A DNA stretch of 64,000 bases from PALSA-894 sp963757565 (GCA_963757565.1 CAVWSB010000011.1:310001-374000); one strand, 5' to 3'; positions 17,797 through 27,504 are shown, numbered from the stretch's first letter. Notes: generated by a model from the letters alone, not told the origin. Numbers and translations are program-made.

Positions 17797-17880
17797 CGTC
17801 TTGGTCGGGCTTGTCCCGGCAACCACGCCTTGCTTCTTTCCCAAAAGTCGTGGATGCCCGGCACAAGCCCGGGCATGACG
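17797..17880. repeat. Dispersed palindromic repeat (MPGLVPGIH type)
   Basis: Imperfect palindrome 'CGTCTTGGTCGGGCTTGTCC' ... 'GGCACAAGCCCGGGCATGAC' between divergent permease and binding-protein genes. It belongs to the same family as 8557-8647 and 63391-63473. Confidence 0.75.
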
Positions 17881-17891
17881 TGGGAGAGGCC

Positions 17892-18737
17892 ATGCGCCTT
17901 GCACTGAACGTGATGGCACTGCTTGCGATCGGTGTGGCATCCGCGCTCGCCGACGCCCCGCGCCGTGTCGTGTCGTTCAACCAGTGCGGCGACCAGCTCG
18001 TGCTGGCGCTTGCCGATCCGCAGCAGATCGCTGGGCTCTCGCCCTATGCGGCCGACCCGACGCTCTCAGCGGTCGCCGAGCAGGCGAAGGCCTATCCGCG
18101 CCTCGACTGGCAGGCGGAATCCACCATCGCGTTGCAGCCGGACCTCGTGCTGATCGGTCAGAATGACCGGCCGATCACCAAGCACATTCTGCGTGCGCAG
18201 GGGCTGCATCTTTACGAGATCGCGCTGATCTCCGATCTCGACGCGGCCCGCGGTCAGATAGTCGACGTTGCCGCCGCGCTCGGGCATCCGGAGCGCGGCG
18301 AAAAGCTGCTGGCCGACCTCGATGCGGCGCGCATGCGGCTGAAAGCCGGCCCGAAGCCGCCGTTCACCAGCGCGCTGCTGGTCAATCGCGGCGGCTATAC
18401 GGCCGGCACGCAAAGCCTTGCGGCAGCACTGCTCGCGGAAGCCGGGCTCAAACCACCGCCGGGTGGGCCGCCCGGCTATGGGGGCTATGTGCCGCTGGAA
18501 AAGCTGCTGATGCTGCGGCCCGACGTGATCGTGCTCAACAACCTGCCGAGCGAGTCGGACGAGGGGAGCTATAATCTCAGCCACCCGGCGCTCGCCGCGC
18601 TCTACCCGCCGCAGCGTCGCATCATCCTGCCGCCGCGCTACACCATCTGCGGCGGCGCGGCGCTGGTCGAGGCGTTCGACTATCTCTCGGCGCTGCTGAC
18701 CCGGCTCGCCCAATCGCCGACGATGCGCACCAACTGA
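17892..18737 (+). CDS. Periplasmic substrate-binding protein, FepB/BtuF family
   Basis: 281 residues with a signal peptide ('MRLALNVMALLAIGVASALA') and a Peripla_BP_2 fold: 'RRVVSFNQCGDQLVLALADP', 'LQPDLVLIGQ', 'NRGGYTAGTQSLAAALLAEA', 'PDVIVLNNLP'. It probably feeds the divergently encoded FecCD/FecE pair. ATG 17892 is chosen since the upstream in-frame codons are repeat sequence. The 3' end overlaps the convergent binding-protein gene by 58 nt. Confidence 0.82.
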   Translation: MRLALNVMALLAIGVASALADAPRRVVSFNQCGDQLVLALADPQQIAGLSPYAADPTLSAVAEQAKAYPRLDWQAESTIALQPDLVLIGQNDRPITKHILRAQGLHLYEIALISDLDAARGQIVDVAAALGHPERGEKLLADLDAARMRLKAGPKPPFTSALLVNRGGYTAGTQSLAAALLAEAGLKPPPGGPPGYGGYVPLEKLLMLRPDVIVLNNLPSESDEGSYNLSHPALAALYPPQRRIILPPRYTICGGAALVEAFDYLSALLTRLAQSPTMRTN

Positions 18738-19486
18738 TCGAGCCCGTCGGTCAGCGCGGCCGGTCCCGGCTGCAGGATCATCGCGGACTTGATCTCATGC
18801 AGCGCACCGTCGCGCACCGCAGGGGTTGCGGCAAAGCCCGGCCGCGCTGCGACCTTCGCGGGCACGAACTTCTTGCCGCACCACGAGCCGACGATGATGT
18901 CGGGCGCCGCCGCGATCACGGCTTCTGGCGAAACAATTCGGTCCTTCGCGTTCTTGTTTTCGGCGAGCGCTGGAAACACCTCGATGCCGCCCGCGGCCTC
19001 GATCAGTTCCGACACCCATTTGAGGCCGGAGATCATCGGCTCGTCCCACTCCTCGAAATAGACCCGCGGGCGGCGCGGCAGCGCGGCAGCCTGCGCGCGC
19101 ACCGCTTCGAGCCGGTGCTCGAGCGAAACCGCCAGCGCTTCGGCCTTTTCGCTCGCGCCGACCAGCGCGCCAAGCGTGCGGATCATGTCGAAAATGCCGG
19201 CAACGTCGCGCTGGTTGAACGCATGCACCGCGATATTGCGGCGGATGAGTTCGGCGACGATGTCGGCCTGCAAATCCGAGAATGTCAGCACCAGGTCGGG
19301 CTTGAGCGCGACGATCTTCTCGAAATCCGCCGAGATGAACGCCGAGACGCGCGGCTTCTCGCGCCGCACGCGCGGCGGGCGGACCGCGTAACCCGACACG
19401 CCGACGATGCGGTGCTCCTCACCGAGCAGATACAGCGTCTCGACGGTTTCCTCGGTGAGGCAGACGATGCGTTCGGGCGGAAACAT
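18680..19486 (-). CDS. Cobalamin-binding-like protein (BtuF family) without signal peptide
   Basis: A 268-residue Peripla_BP_2 protein ('PERIVCLTEETVETLYLLGE', 'IVALKPDLVLTFSDLQADIV', 'PRVYFEEWDEPMISGLKWVS', 'APDIIVGSWCGKKF'). The N-terminus begins straight with the domain and shows no export signal. Such proteins annotated as cobalamin-binding are frequent in bacteria and may act in the cytoplasm. It overlaps the convergent gene by 58 nt and starts 9 nt downstream of modC, so it may be co-transcribed with the molybdate genes. Confidence 0.75.
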   Translation of the reverse strand: MFPPERIVCLTEETVETLYLLGEEHRIVGVSGYAVRPPRVRREKPRVSAFISADFEKIVALKPDLVLTFSDLQADIVAELIRRNIAVHAFNQRDVAGIFDMIRTLGALVGASEKAEALAVSLEHRLEAVRAQAAALPRRPRVYFEEWDEPMISGLKWVSELIEAAGGIEVFPALAENKNAKDRIVSPEAVIAAAPDIIVGSWCGKKFVPAKVAARPGFAATPAVRDGALHEIKSAMILQPGPAALTDGLDQLVRIVGDWASRVSSAER

Positions 19487-19495
19487 GCCGCGATA

Positions 19496-20179
19496 CTAGA
19501 CGAACGCGTCCTCGTCCGCAGCCGCAAGAACCTCCGCGCCACCGATGGCAGAGATTTTTCCGCCCTCGATCCGCACGATGGTCGTCGCGATGCGCCGCAC
19601 TTCGGCGGCGTGGTGGCTGACATAGATCATCGGCACGGCCTCGTCGCGCAGGCGCAGGAGATATGGAAAGATCTCGCGTTTGCGTGCGGTATCGAGCGAG
19701 GCAAGCGGCTCGTCGAGCAGCAGCAGTTGCGGCTGCATCAGCAGAGCCCGGCCGATCGCGACACGCTGACGCTCGCCGCCCGACAGGTTGCGCGGTCGGC
19801 GGACGAGCAGGTGGCCGATGTCAAGCATATCGACGATGCGGGTGTGCGCGGCGCCATCGCGGGGCAGGCGGTACATTTTGCGCCCGTAGTCGAGGTTCTG
19901 CGCCACCGTCATGTGCGGGAACAGCCGCCCGTCCTGGAACACGTAGCCGATGTGGCGGCGGTGCGGCGGCTGGTTCACGCCGCCCGCCGAATCGAACAGC
20001 AGCATGCCGTTGCACATGATCCGGCCACGGTCCGGCCTGATCAATCCCGCCACCATGCTGATGATCGACGTTTTCCCCGCGCCGGAGGGGCCAAACAGCG
20101 CGGTCACGCCGTCCGGGGCATCGAATTTTGCCCCGACCGAGAATTCGCCCAGCCGCTTTTCGACATCGACCGCCAGCAT
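19496..20179 (-). CDS. modC: Molybdate ABC transporter ATP-binding protein, lacking the C-terminal MOP domain
   Basis: A 227-residue ATPase with Walker A 'GPSGAGKTS', signature 'LSGGERQRVAIGRAL', Walker B 'QLLLLDEPLASLD' and the ModC-type 'VFQDGRLFPHMTVAQNLDYG'. Typical ModC proteins are about 350 residues and end in a molybdate-binding TOBE/MOP domain. This one stops right after the ATPase core ('ADEDAFV'), and the next gene starts 9 nt on. Start 20179 lies 1 nt beyond the modB stop. It could be a genuinely short ModC that cannot sense molybdate. Confidence 0.85.
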   Translation of the reverse strand: MLAVDVEKRLGEFSVGAKFDAPDGVTALFGPSGAGKTSIISMVAGLIRPDRGRIMCNGMLLFDSAGGVNQPPHRRHIGYVFQDGRLFPHMTVAQNLDYGRKMYRLPRDGAAHTRIVDMLDIGHLLVRRPRNLSGGERQRVAIGRALLMQPQLLLLDEPLASLDTARKREIFPYLLRLRDEAVPMIYVSHHAAEVRRIATTIVRIEGGKISAIGGAEVLAAADEDAFV

Positions 20180-20180
20180 G

Positions 20181-20877
20181 TCAGCCCCCGTGCACACGCT
20201 TGCCGGCGCGGCGCGCAAGCCATTCCGAGCAGATCAATGCGACGAGGGAGATCGCGATCGAAATGATGACGAGCTGCGCCGCCGCGGCGTCGCCGGACGG
20301 TGTCTGCGTGTAGGTGTAGATCGCCGCCGAGATGGTCTGCGTCTCGCCCGGGATGTTCGACACGAACGTGATCGTGGCGCCGAATTCGCCCAGCGCCTTG
20401 GCGAAGCACAGCACCATACCGGCGATGATGCCAGGCAGCGCCAACGGCAGGGTGACGGTGAGAAAGACACGCAGCGGGCTTGCTCCGAGCGTGCGGCTCG
20501 CGTCTTCGAGCCGGATATCGACCGCCTCGATGGAGAGTCGGATCGCGCGTACCAGCAGCGGAAATCCCATCACGCCGCAGGCGAGCGCCGCCCCGGTCCA
20601 GCGGAATGCGAACACGATACCAAACCAGTCAGCGAGGAATGCGCCGACTACGCCGCGGCGGCCGAACCAGATCAGCAACAGGTAGCCGGTGACGACCGGC
20701 GGCAGCACGAGGGGAAGCAGCACCAGCGCATCGAGCAGCGATTTGCCCCAGAAGTCCTTCCGCGCCAGCACCCAGGCGATTGCGATGCCGGGGGGCAGCG
20801 CAAACAGCGTCGCCACCACGCGCGACGCGCAGCGAGAGAAGAATGGCGGTCCATTCGTCGGGGGAGAGGGAGAACAT
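20181..20877 (-). CDS. modB: Molybdate ABC transporter permease, one +1 frame change
   Basis: About 231 residues. The N-terminus 'MFSLSPDEWTAILLSLRVA' (start 20877) is followed by a +1 frame change near 20820. The rest is intact: 'LPPGIAIAWVLARKDFWGKS', 'LPLVLPPVVTGYLLL', 'EDASRTLGASPLRVFLTVTL' (the EAA loop) and 'GEFGATITFVSNIPGETQT'. ModB forms the membrane channel of the molybdate importer between ModA and ModC. Confidence 0.85.
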
Positions 20878-20900
20878 CTTCTGTCTCACCATCACCCTGG

Positions 20901-20984
20901 GGTGCGCGCGCAGCAAGCCTCGAAGGGCGGCCGCGCCCGCATGCATCCTTCGAGGCCCGCCTTCGGCGGTCGCCTCAGGATGAC
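20901..20984. repeat. Dispersed palindromic repeat (CATCCTTCGAGGC type)
   Basis: Inverted halves around 'GCAAGCCTCGAAGGGCGGCC' and 'CATCCTTCGAGGCCCGCCTT' lie between modB and modA. This type is common between genes in Bradyrhizobium relatives. In the mod mRNA it would form a strong stem, which may lower modBC expression relative to modA. Confidence 0.65.
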
Positions 20985-20998
20985 GGGAAGGTGGAACG

Positions 20999-21788
20999 TC
21001 ACGACACCGGCTTGATCAGGAAGGTGAATCCATACTTCTCGAACACGGTCTTTGCTGCGTTCGAGCGCAGAAAGTTGAGATACGCCGAGGCCTCCGGCTT
21101 CGCATTCACGGTCGCGGCAACCGGATAGATGATCGCCGGATGCGAGTCGGCCGGGAACGCGCCGACGATCTTCACGCCGGCGTCCACCTTGGCGTCGGTC
21201 TCGTACACGATGCCGAGCACGGCTTCGCCGCGCGACACCAGCGCGAGCGCGGCGCGCACGTTGTCGGCCATTGCGAACTTCTTCTCCACCGAGGCCCAGA
21301 TGCCGAGCTTCTCCAGCGCGCCCTTGGCGTATTTGCCGACCGGCACCGAGGTGACCTCGCCGGTCGTGATGCGGCCGTCGCCGATCAGCTCTGGCGAGAT
21401 CGAAGCCGGGAGCGATGTCGACCTTGTCGATCCTGGAATCCTTCGGCGCGATCAGCACCAGCTTGTTGCCGAGCAGGTTGACGCGTGTGTCGTCCTTGAT
21501 GGTCTTTTTCTGCGCCGAATAATCCATCCATTCGAGATCGGCCGAGATGAACGCATCGGCCGGCGCGCCTTGTTCGATCTGCTTGGCGAGCGCGGAACTC
21601 GCCGCATAGCTCGTCACGACCTTGACGCCGCTTTCCTTCTGATAGGCGGCGTTCACGTCGTCGAGCGCGTTCTTCATCGAGGCGGCGGCGAACACCGTGA
21701 TGGTCTTGTCCTGCGCCTGCGCGGCTGTGCCGGCGGCGAGGCAAAGGCCCACGCCGATAAGGGTTGAGAGAAATTTCGTTCGAAGCAT
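20999..21788 (-). CDS. modA: Molybdate ABC transporter periplasmic binding protein, one +1 frame change
   Basis: About 262 residues. The start at 21788 gives a signal peptide ('MLRTKFLSTLIGVGLCLAAG', then AQAQ), followed by 'ITVFAAASMKNALDDVNAAY', 'YAASSALAKQIEQGAPADAF' and 'ISADLEWMDYSAQKK', which are diagnostic of ModA. The frame changes once near 21400. The C-terminal part then reads 'MADNVRAALALVSRGEAVLG' and 'ASAYLNFLRSNAAKTVFEKY'. It binds molybdate or tungstate in the periplasm for ModBC. Confidence 0.85.
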
Positions 21789-21985
21789 GGTGGCGTTCCT
21801 TCCGGCCGCCTTGCGGCACAGCCTGGAATACGGAATGACAGGAACCGCCGTTCCGGATTGCTTCGGGCGCGCGCACAGCGCAACCGATGCCCGCATCCTA
21901 GAGTGCTCAGCGCGGAGGTCAATTCGGAAAGCCGCGGTTGTCACATTGACGGCGGTTGGCGTTAAGTAGACCCAAAGGGAAACGC

Positions 21986-23619
21986 ATGCCCGACGCTGCA
22001 CGACTCGAGGGCGATTACGACACCATCATCGTCGGTGCGGGCTCGGCCGGCTGCGTGCTGGCGAACCGGCTGTCGGCCGATCCGAACCACCGCGTGCTGC
22101 TGCTGGAAGCCGGCGGCCAAGGACAACTGGATCTGGTTTCACATCCCGGTCGGCTACCTGTTCGCGATCGGCAACCCGCGCTCCGACTGGATGTTCAAGA
22201 CCGAGCCCGAGCCGGGCCTGAACGGGCGCGCGCTCAACTATCCGCGCGGCAAGGTGCTCGGCGGCTCGTCGGCGATCAACGCCATGATCTACATGCGCGG
22301 GCAGGCGGCCGATTACGATCACTGGCGCCAGCTCGGCCTCAGCCGGCTGGGGCTGGGACGATGTGCTGCCGCTGTTCCGCAAGCAGACCGATCATTTCCT
22401 CGGTGCGAGCGAACATCATGGCGTCGGCGGGGAGTGGCGTATCGAGGCGCCGCGGCTGCGCTGGGATCTGCTCGACGCGTTCCGCGAGGCCGCGGCGCAA
22501 TACGGCATCAAGCAGATCGACGACTTTAATCGCGGCGACAATGAAGGCTCGGCATATTTCCACGTCAACCAGCGCATGGGCCGCCGCTGGTCGTCGGCGC
22601 GCGGCTTTCTCAAGCCGGTGATGAACCGCGCGAACCTGCGCGTCGAGACCGGATGCCTCGCCGAGCGCATCACATTCGATGGCCGCCGCGCCACCGGCGT
22701 GATTTGGCGGCAGGATGGCGAGACGCGGAGCGCGCAGGCGAAGCGTGAGGTGATCCTCTCAGCTGGCGCGATCGGTTCGCCGCAGCTTCTGATGCTCTCC
22801 GGCGTCGGCCCCGCGAACGACCTGCGCGACCTTGGAATCGATGTCGTGCTCGACAAACCCGGCGTCGGACAGAACCTGCAGGACCATCTGCAGATCCGCA
22901 TGATCCACAAGGTCTCGGGCGTGAAGACGCTGAACGAAACCTATCATTCGCTCATCGGCCGTGCCCTCATGGGCCTCGACTATGCGCTGCGCCGGCGCGG
23001 GCCGCTCACCATGGCGCCCTCGCAACTCGGCCTGTTCACCCGCTCCGATCCCTCGCGCGAGCGCGCCAATATCCAGTTTCACGTCCAGCCACTCTCGCTC
23101 GACAAGTTCGGCGACCCGCTGCACACCTATCCGGCCTTCACCACCAGCGTGTGCAATCTTCAGCCGGAAAGCCGCGGGCAGGTGAGCCTTCGCTCCGCCG
23201 ATCCGGCCGACAAGCCGAAGATCGCGCCGCATTATCTCTCTGCCGAAGCGGACCGTCGCGTCGCGGCGGATTCGCTGCGCATCGCGCGCGCCATCGTGGC
23301 GCAGCCGGCCTTGCAGACCTATCACCCGGTCGAGATGCTGCCCGGCGACAAAGTCCGTAACGACGACGATGCCGCGCTGGCGAAGGCCGCGGGCGATATC
23401 GGCACCACAATTTTCCATCCCGTCGGTACGGCCAAGATGGGACTGCCAAGCGACCCTTCCGCCGTGACCGACGAGCGGCTGCGGGTCATCGGCATAGACG
23501 GCCTGCGCGTGATCGATGCCTCGGTGATGCCGACCATCACCTCCGGCAACACCAATTCACCCACCATGATGATCGCCGAGAAGGGCGCCGCCATGGTGCT
23601 GGCCGATCAAAGGGGTTGA
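21986..23619 (+). CDS. GMC family oxidoreductase (choline dehydrogenase-like), two +1 frame changes
   Basis: An FAD flavoprotein of about 543 residues. The dinucleotide motif 'DTIIVGAGSAGCVLANRLSA' is followed by a +1 change near 22120 (extra C before AAGGACAAC). After 'GRALNYPRGKVLGGSSAINA' and 'MIYMRGQAADYDHW' a second change occurs near 22345. The catalytic region reads 'GTTIFHPVGTAKMG', with the GMC active-site His, and ends 'SGNTNSPTMMIAEKGA'. GMC enzymes oxidise alcohols; relatives act on choline, polyethylene glycol or alkanols. The substrate is not evident from neighbours. Confidence 0.82.
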
Positions 23620-23691
23620 TAGCGCGGAAAGCCCCCGTGACAGCGCCCACGGGCGGCGGAACAATGCCGACTCGGGTACGAGGAGATCGTC

Positions 23692-24255
23692 ATGGACATC
23701 GTCAGCCGCGTGAAGAACATTCTGCTCGATCCGCAGAATGAATGGCGCGTGATCGCCGGTGAGCCGGACCAGCCGTCCGAAATCCTGAAGAACTACGTCG
23801 CGATCGTCGCGGCGATCCCGGTCGTCTGCAGCTTCATCGGCGCGTCGATCATCGGGGTCGGACCCTATCGCACCGGCATCTTCGCCGGCCTGATCGCCGC
23901 CATCGTTCACTACCTGCTGACGCTGATCGGTGTTTATGTGATCGCGTTCATCATCGACGCGCTGGCGCCGACCTTTGGCGGGACCAAGAATTTCAACAGC
24001 GCCTTCAAGATCGCCGCCTATGCGCCGACGGCCTCCTGGGTCGCGGGCGTGTTCGCGCTGCTGCCGGTCCTGTCGGTGTTGATGATCCTCGGTCTCTACA
24101 GTCTTTATCTGTTTTACATCGGCCTGCCGTTCCTGATGCGCACGCCGCCCGAGCGCGCCATCGCTTACGTGCTCGCCGTGATCGTGTGCGCGATCATCGT
24201 CTGGGTGCTGATCTTCTCGCTGCCGCTGATGCTGCTCGGCATGCACATGCTGTGA
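23692..24255 (+). CDS. Yip1 domain membrane protein
   Basis: 187 residues with five predicted membrane helices after a soluble N-terminal stretch ('VKNILLDPQNEWRVIAGEPD'). 'FNSAFKIAAYAPTASWVAGV' is typical of bacterial YIP1-family proteins, whose role is unknown. It is monocistronic and convergent with the Sel1-repeat gene. Confidence 0.8.
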   Translation: MDIVSRVKNILLDPQNEWRVIAGEPDQPSEILKNYVAIVAAIPVVCSFIGASIIGVGPYRTGIFAGLIAAIVHYLLTLIGVYVIAFIIDALAPTFGGTKNFNSAFKIAAYAPTASWVAGVFALLPVLSVLMILGLYSLYLFYIGLPFLMRTPPERAIAYVLAVIVCAIIVWVLIFSLPLMLLGMHML

Positions 24256-24271
24256 GTGGCGCTGACGCCGC

Positions 24272-25096
24272 TCACCAGCAGAGATTTCCCATCTTCTTGC
24301 CGCGCTTGTCCGCGATGACGACGGGACAATCGTCGCGCTTGAGTGCCGCCTTGGCGTCCTCGTTGCCGAGCGCCACGGCCCGCTCGTAGTAGGTTTTTGC
24401 GGAGCTTGAGTCCTTTGGCCCGCCGCGGCCGGTGCGGGCAAATTCGCCCATCCGCTCGAGCGCGCCCGGATGGTTTTGCGCCGCCGCGCGCTCGAACAAT
24501 GCGCGTGCACCGACATCGTCCTGCGGTCCGCCGGCGCCGTCCGCCAGCAGCAGGCCCAACTGGTACTGCGCCTCGGCGTTCGTCTCGGCGGCCTTCGTCA
24601 GCAGCGCTCGCGCGCGCACCGGATCGGTCTGCGTGCCGGTATTTGTCGAAAGTGCCGCGAGGTTCGCGACGCCGCGCGCATTGCCGGCTTGCGCGGCGCG
24701 TTCGAGCAGCGCGCGCGCCTGCGCGTCGTCCTTCGGCACGCCTGTTCCGTTGCCGTACATCACACCAAGCTCGACCATCGCGGCGCTGCTGCCCTTGTCG
24801 GCGGCCTTGCGCCAAGTCGCGATCGCCTCCGGCATCTGCCGGTTCGCCGCGTAGGCGCGGCCAAGCTGGAACAACGCGCGGCGCGAGGCGCCAGAGGCGG
24901 TCTTGCAGAACTTGATCGCGGTCGGGATGTCGGACGGCGCGATCTCGTTGACGCCGCGCACGTCCGCCGGTTTGTCCGGGTCACTCGGCTCGGCGGAGAC
25001 GCGGTCGCACAGCACGAGATCGGCGGACTGCGCGCTGACCTGCGCGATGCCGAGCGTCAGCAGGCTACAGGCAATCAACGTTGCGCGTATTGTCAC
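24272..25096 (-). CDS. Exported Sel1-like (TPR) repeat protein
   Basis: 274 residues with a signal peptide ('VTIRATLIACSLLTLGIAQV', then SAQS). Roughly five Sel1-like helical repeats follow from about residue 70, for example 'AAMVELGVMYGNGTGVPKDD' and 'AEAQYQLGLLLADGAGGPQD'. Sel1 proteins mediate protein interactions in the periplasm. The GTG start (25096) overlaps the stop of the PDH-E1-like gene in a GTGA arrangement, so translation is coupled. The C-terminus has a Cys-containing tail ('RDDCPVVIADKRGKKMGNLC'). Confidence 0.8.
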   Translation of the reverse strand: MTIRATLIACSLLTLGIAQVSAQSADLVLCDRVSAEPSDPDKPADVRGVNEIAPSDIPTAIKFCKTASGASRRALFQLGRAYAANRQMPEAIATWRKAADKGSSAAMVELGVMYGNGTGVPKDDAQARALLERAAQAGNARGVANLAALSTNTGTQTDPVRARALLTKAAETNAEAQYQLGLLLADGAGGPQDDVGARALFERAAAQNHPGALERMGEFARTGRGGPKDSSSAKTYYERAVALGNEDAKAALKRDDCPVVIADKRGKKMGNLCW

Positions 25097-27504
25097 GGCA
25101 GCGCCTTGAGGTAGCGGATCGGCCGGCCGGGCGCGATCGCCTGCGCGCCGGCCACGATCGCATTCGCGTCGATGCCGTAGTGGCGATAGAGGTCGGGGAT
25201 CGAGCCGGTCTGGCCGAAATGTTCGACGCCAAGCGCGCGGGTGCGATGGCCGTGGATCGCGCCAAGCCAGCCGAGCGTTGCCGGATGCGCATCGCACACC
25301 GTGACGATCGCGGCGCCGGCAGGCACATCCGCCAGCAATCGCTCGATGTGCGAGCGCGCGTGCACCAGTCCGCGCTCGCGCGCGCGCTGCGCGGCGCTCC
25401 AGCCGGCATTGAGCCGATCCGCCGAGGTGACGGCGAGCAGCCCGACATCGCGCCGGTCCTCGCCCATCAGGCCGATCGCCTCGATCGCCTCGGGCGCCAC
25501 CGCGCCGGTGTAGGCGACGATCACCTGACAGTTCGGTCCGGGCTTTCGCATCCAGTAGGCGCCATCGATGATCGCCTGCCGCAACTCGGGCGTGACGGTT
25601 CGCTTGATCTGCTCGACCGGACGCGTGGAAAGCCGCAGATAGACCGAGCCGCCGGTCTCGTCGCGCAGCCAGTTGCGCTCGGACGGCTGGCCCTCGCCGC
25701 CCTTTTGAATGTAGTCGAACGACCACGCCATGATGGCGGCAAGCTCGTCGACGTAAGCCGGCTCGAACGCCGCGAGCCCGTCCTGCGCCATGCCGATCAG
25801 CGGCGTGCCGATCGACTGGTGCGCGCCGCCTTCGCCCGCAAGCGTGATGCCGGAGGGCGTCGCGACGAGGATGAAGCGCGCCTCCTGATAACAGGCATAG
25901 TTCAATGCATCGAGGCCGCGCGCGATGAACGGATCGTAAAGCGTGCCGATCGGGAACAGCCGCTCGCCATTGATCGAGTGCGACAGGCCCAGCGCCGACA
26001 GCGCGATGAACAGATTGTTCTCGGCGATGCCCAGCTCGATGTGCTGGCCCTGCGGCGAGAATTCCCAGTTGAACGTGGACGCGATGCGTTCACTCTTGAA
26101 CGTGTCCGCCATTTTCTCGCGTGCGAACAGATTGCGCCGGTTCACCCACGGCCCGAGATTGGTCGAGACCGTCACGTCGGGCGAGGTCGTGACGATGCGC
26201 TTGACGAAATCGTTGTCGCCGCGACCCAACTCGTTCAGCAATGCACCGAAGCCGAACTGCGTCGACATTGTCGGCTGGATCGCAATCGACAGCTCATTCG
26301 GAACCTCGACGTGCGGCGCAACGTGGCGACGCGACTCCCTGGTGGCGAACGGCACGCGGTCGAGGAATGCCTGCAAGTCCTTCGCGGGCGTCGAGAGACC
26401 CTCGAATTTGTCCCACTCATGGCCGGCGCGGACGCTCATCGACTCGCGCAGTGAATCCATCTGCGCCGGCGTCATCATGCCGGCGTGATTGTCCTTGTGG
26501 CCCGCCAGCGCCAGCCCCGATCCCTTGATGGTGTAACAGATGAAGCACGTCGGGCGGTCGCTCTGCGCCGCCGTGTCGAACGCCTCGATCAGCGAGGGCA
26601 GGTCGTGCCCGCCGAGGTTGCCCATCAGGCGCGCGAGTTCCTCGTCGCTGCGCTTCTCAAGCAGTTTCGTCACCGGACCCTGGTCGCCCAGCTCGTCGGT
26701 GAGGCGCTTGCGCCAGGCTGCGCCGCCCTGGAACGTCAGCGCGGAATAAAGCTGGTTCGGGCAGCTGTTGATCCAGCTTCGCAAAGCCTCGCCGCCCGGC
26801 TCGTTGAAGGCTTCCTGTTGCAGCAAGCCGTGTTTGACGATGACGACGTCCCAGCCGAAATTCTTGAACATCGTCTCGTAGCGTTCCCACAGCCCCTCGC
26901 GGATCACCGCGTCGAGGCTCTGGCGATTGTAGTCGATCACCCACCAGCAATTGCGCAGGCCATGTTTCCAGCCTTCGAGCATCGCCTCGAAGATGTTGCC
27001 CTCGTCCATCTCGGCGTCGCCGACCAGCGCCACCATGCGGCCTTCGGGACGCTTGCTCGGAAAGTGCGAGCGCACGTAATCCTGCACCAGCGAGGAGAAC
27101 AGCGTCTGCGCCACACCGAGGCCGACCGAGCCGGTGGAGAAATCCACGTCGTCGGAATCCTTGGTGCGCGAGGGATAACTTTGCGCGCCCTTGTAGCCGC
27201 GGAAGCCTTCGAGCTTTTCGCGCGTCTGCTTGCCGAGCAGATACTGGATCGCGTGGAAATTCGGCGACGCGTGCGGCTTGACGGCGACGCGGTCCTGCGG
27301 ACGCAGCACGTGGAAATAGAGCGCCGTCATAATGGCGGCGAGCGAGGCGGACGAGGCCTGATGCCCGCCGACCTTCACGCCGTCGTGACTTTCCCGAAGG
27401 TGATTGGCGTGATGGATCGTCCAGCTTGAGAGCCAGAGGACCTTCTTTTCGAGTTCGCCGAGGATTTCGAGATCGCGGCCGGGCAGTTTTTGGGTCATCG
27501 CCAA
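25093..27504 (-). CDS. Thiamine-diphosphate dehydrogenase/transketolase, homodimeric pyruvate dehydrogenase E1 (AceE)-like
   Basis: An 803-residue ThDP enzyme similar to AceE. The pyrophosphate-binding motif is 'VGDAEMDEGNIFEAMLEG...N', and 'GYKGAQSYPSRTKDSDDVDF' and 'STGSVGLGVAQTLF' precede it. The pyrimidine domain has 'GQHIELGIAENNLFIALSAL', and a transketolase-like C-terminal domain follows. It is about 85 residues shorter than E. coli AceE, mostly at the N-terminus, where AceE binds E2. No E2 or E3 gene is nearby. Alphaproteobacteria normally use a heterodimeric PDH E1, so this stand-alone protein may have another alpha-keto acid substrate. Confidence 0.82.
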   Translation of the reverse strand: MAMTQKLPGRDLEILGELEKKVLWLSSWTIHHANHLRESHDGVKVGGHQASSASLAAIMTALYFHVLRPQDRVAVKPHASPNFHAIQYLLGKQTREKLEGFRGYKGAQSYPSRTKDSDDVDFSTGSVGLGVAQTLFSSLVQDYVRSHFPSKRPEGRMVALVGDAEMDEGNIFEAMLEGWKHGLRNCWWVIDYNRQSLDAVIREGLWERYETMFKNFGWDVVIVKHGLLQQEAFNEPGGEALRSWINSCPNQLYSALTFQGGAAWRKRLTDELGDQGPVTKLLEKRSDEELARLMGNLGGHDLPSLIEAFDTAAQSDRPTCFICYTIKGSGLALAGHKDNHAGMMTPAQMDSLRESMSVRAGHEWDKFEGLSTPAKDLQAFLDRVPFATRESRRHVAPHVEVPNELSIAIQPTMSTQFGFGALLNELGRGDNDFVKRIVTTSPDVTVSTNLGPWVNRRNLFAREKMADTFKSERIASTFNWEFSPQGQHIELGIAENNLFIALSALGLSHSINGERLFPIGTLYDPFIARGLDALNYACYQEARFILVATPSGITLAGEGGAHQSIGTPLIGMAQDGLAAFEPAYVDELAAIMAWSFDYIQKGGEGQPSERNWLRDETGGSVYLRLSTRPVEQIKRTVTPELRQAIIDGAYWMRKPGPNCQVIVAYTGAVAPEAIEAIGLMGEDRRDVGLLAVTSADRLNAGWSAAQRARERGLVHARSHIERLLADVPAGAAIVTVCDAHPATLGWLGAIHGHRTRALGVEHFGQTGSIPDLYRHYGIDANAIVAGAQAIAPGRPIRYLKALP

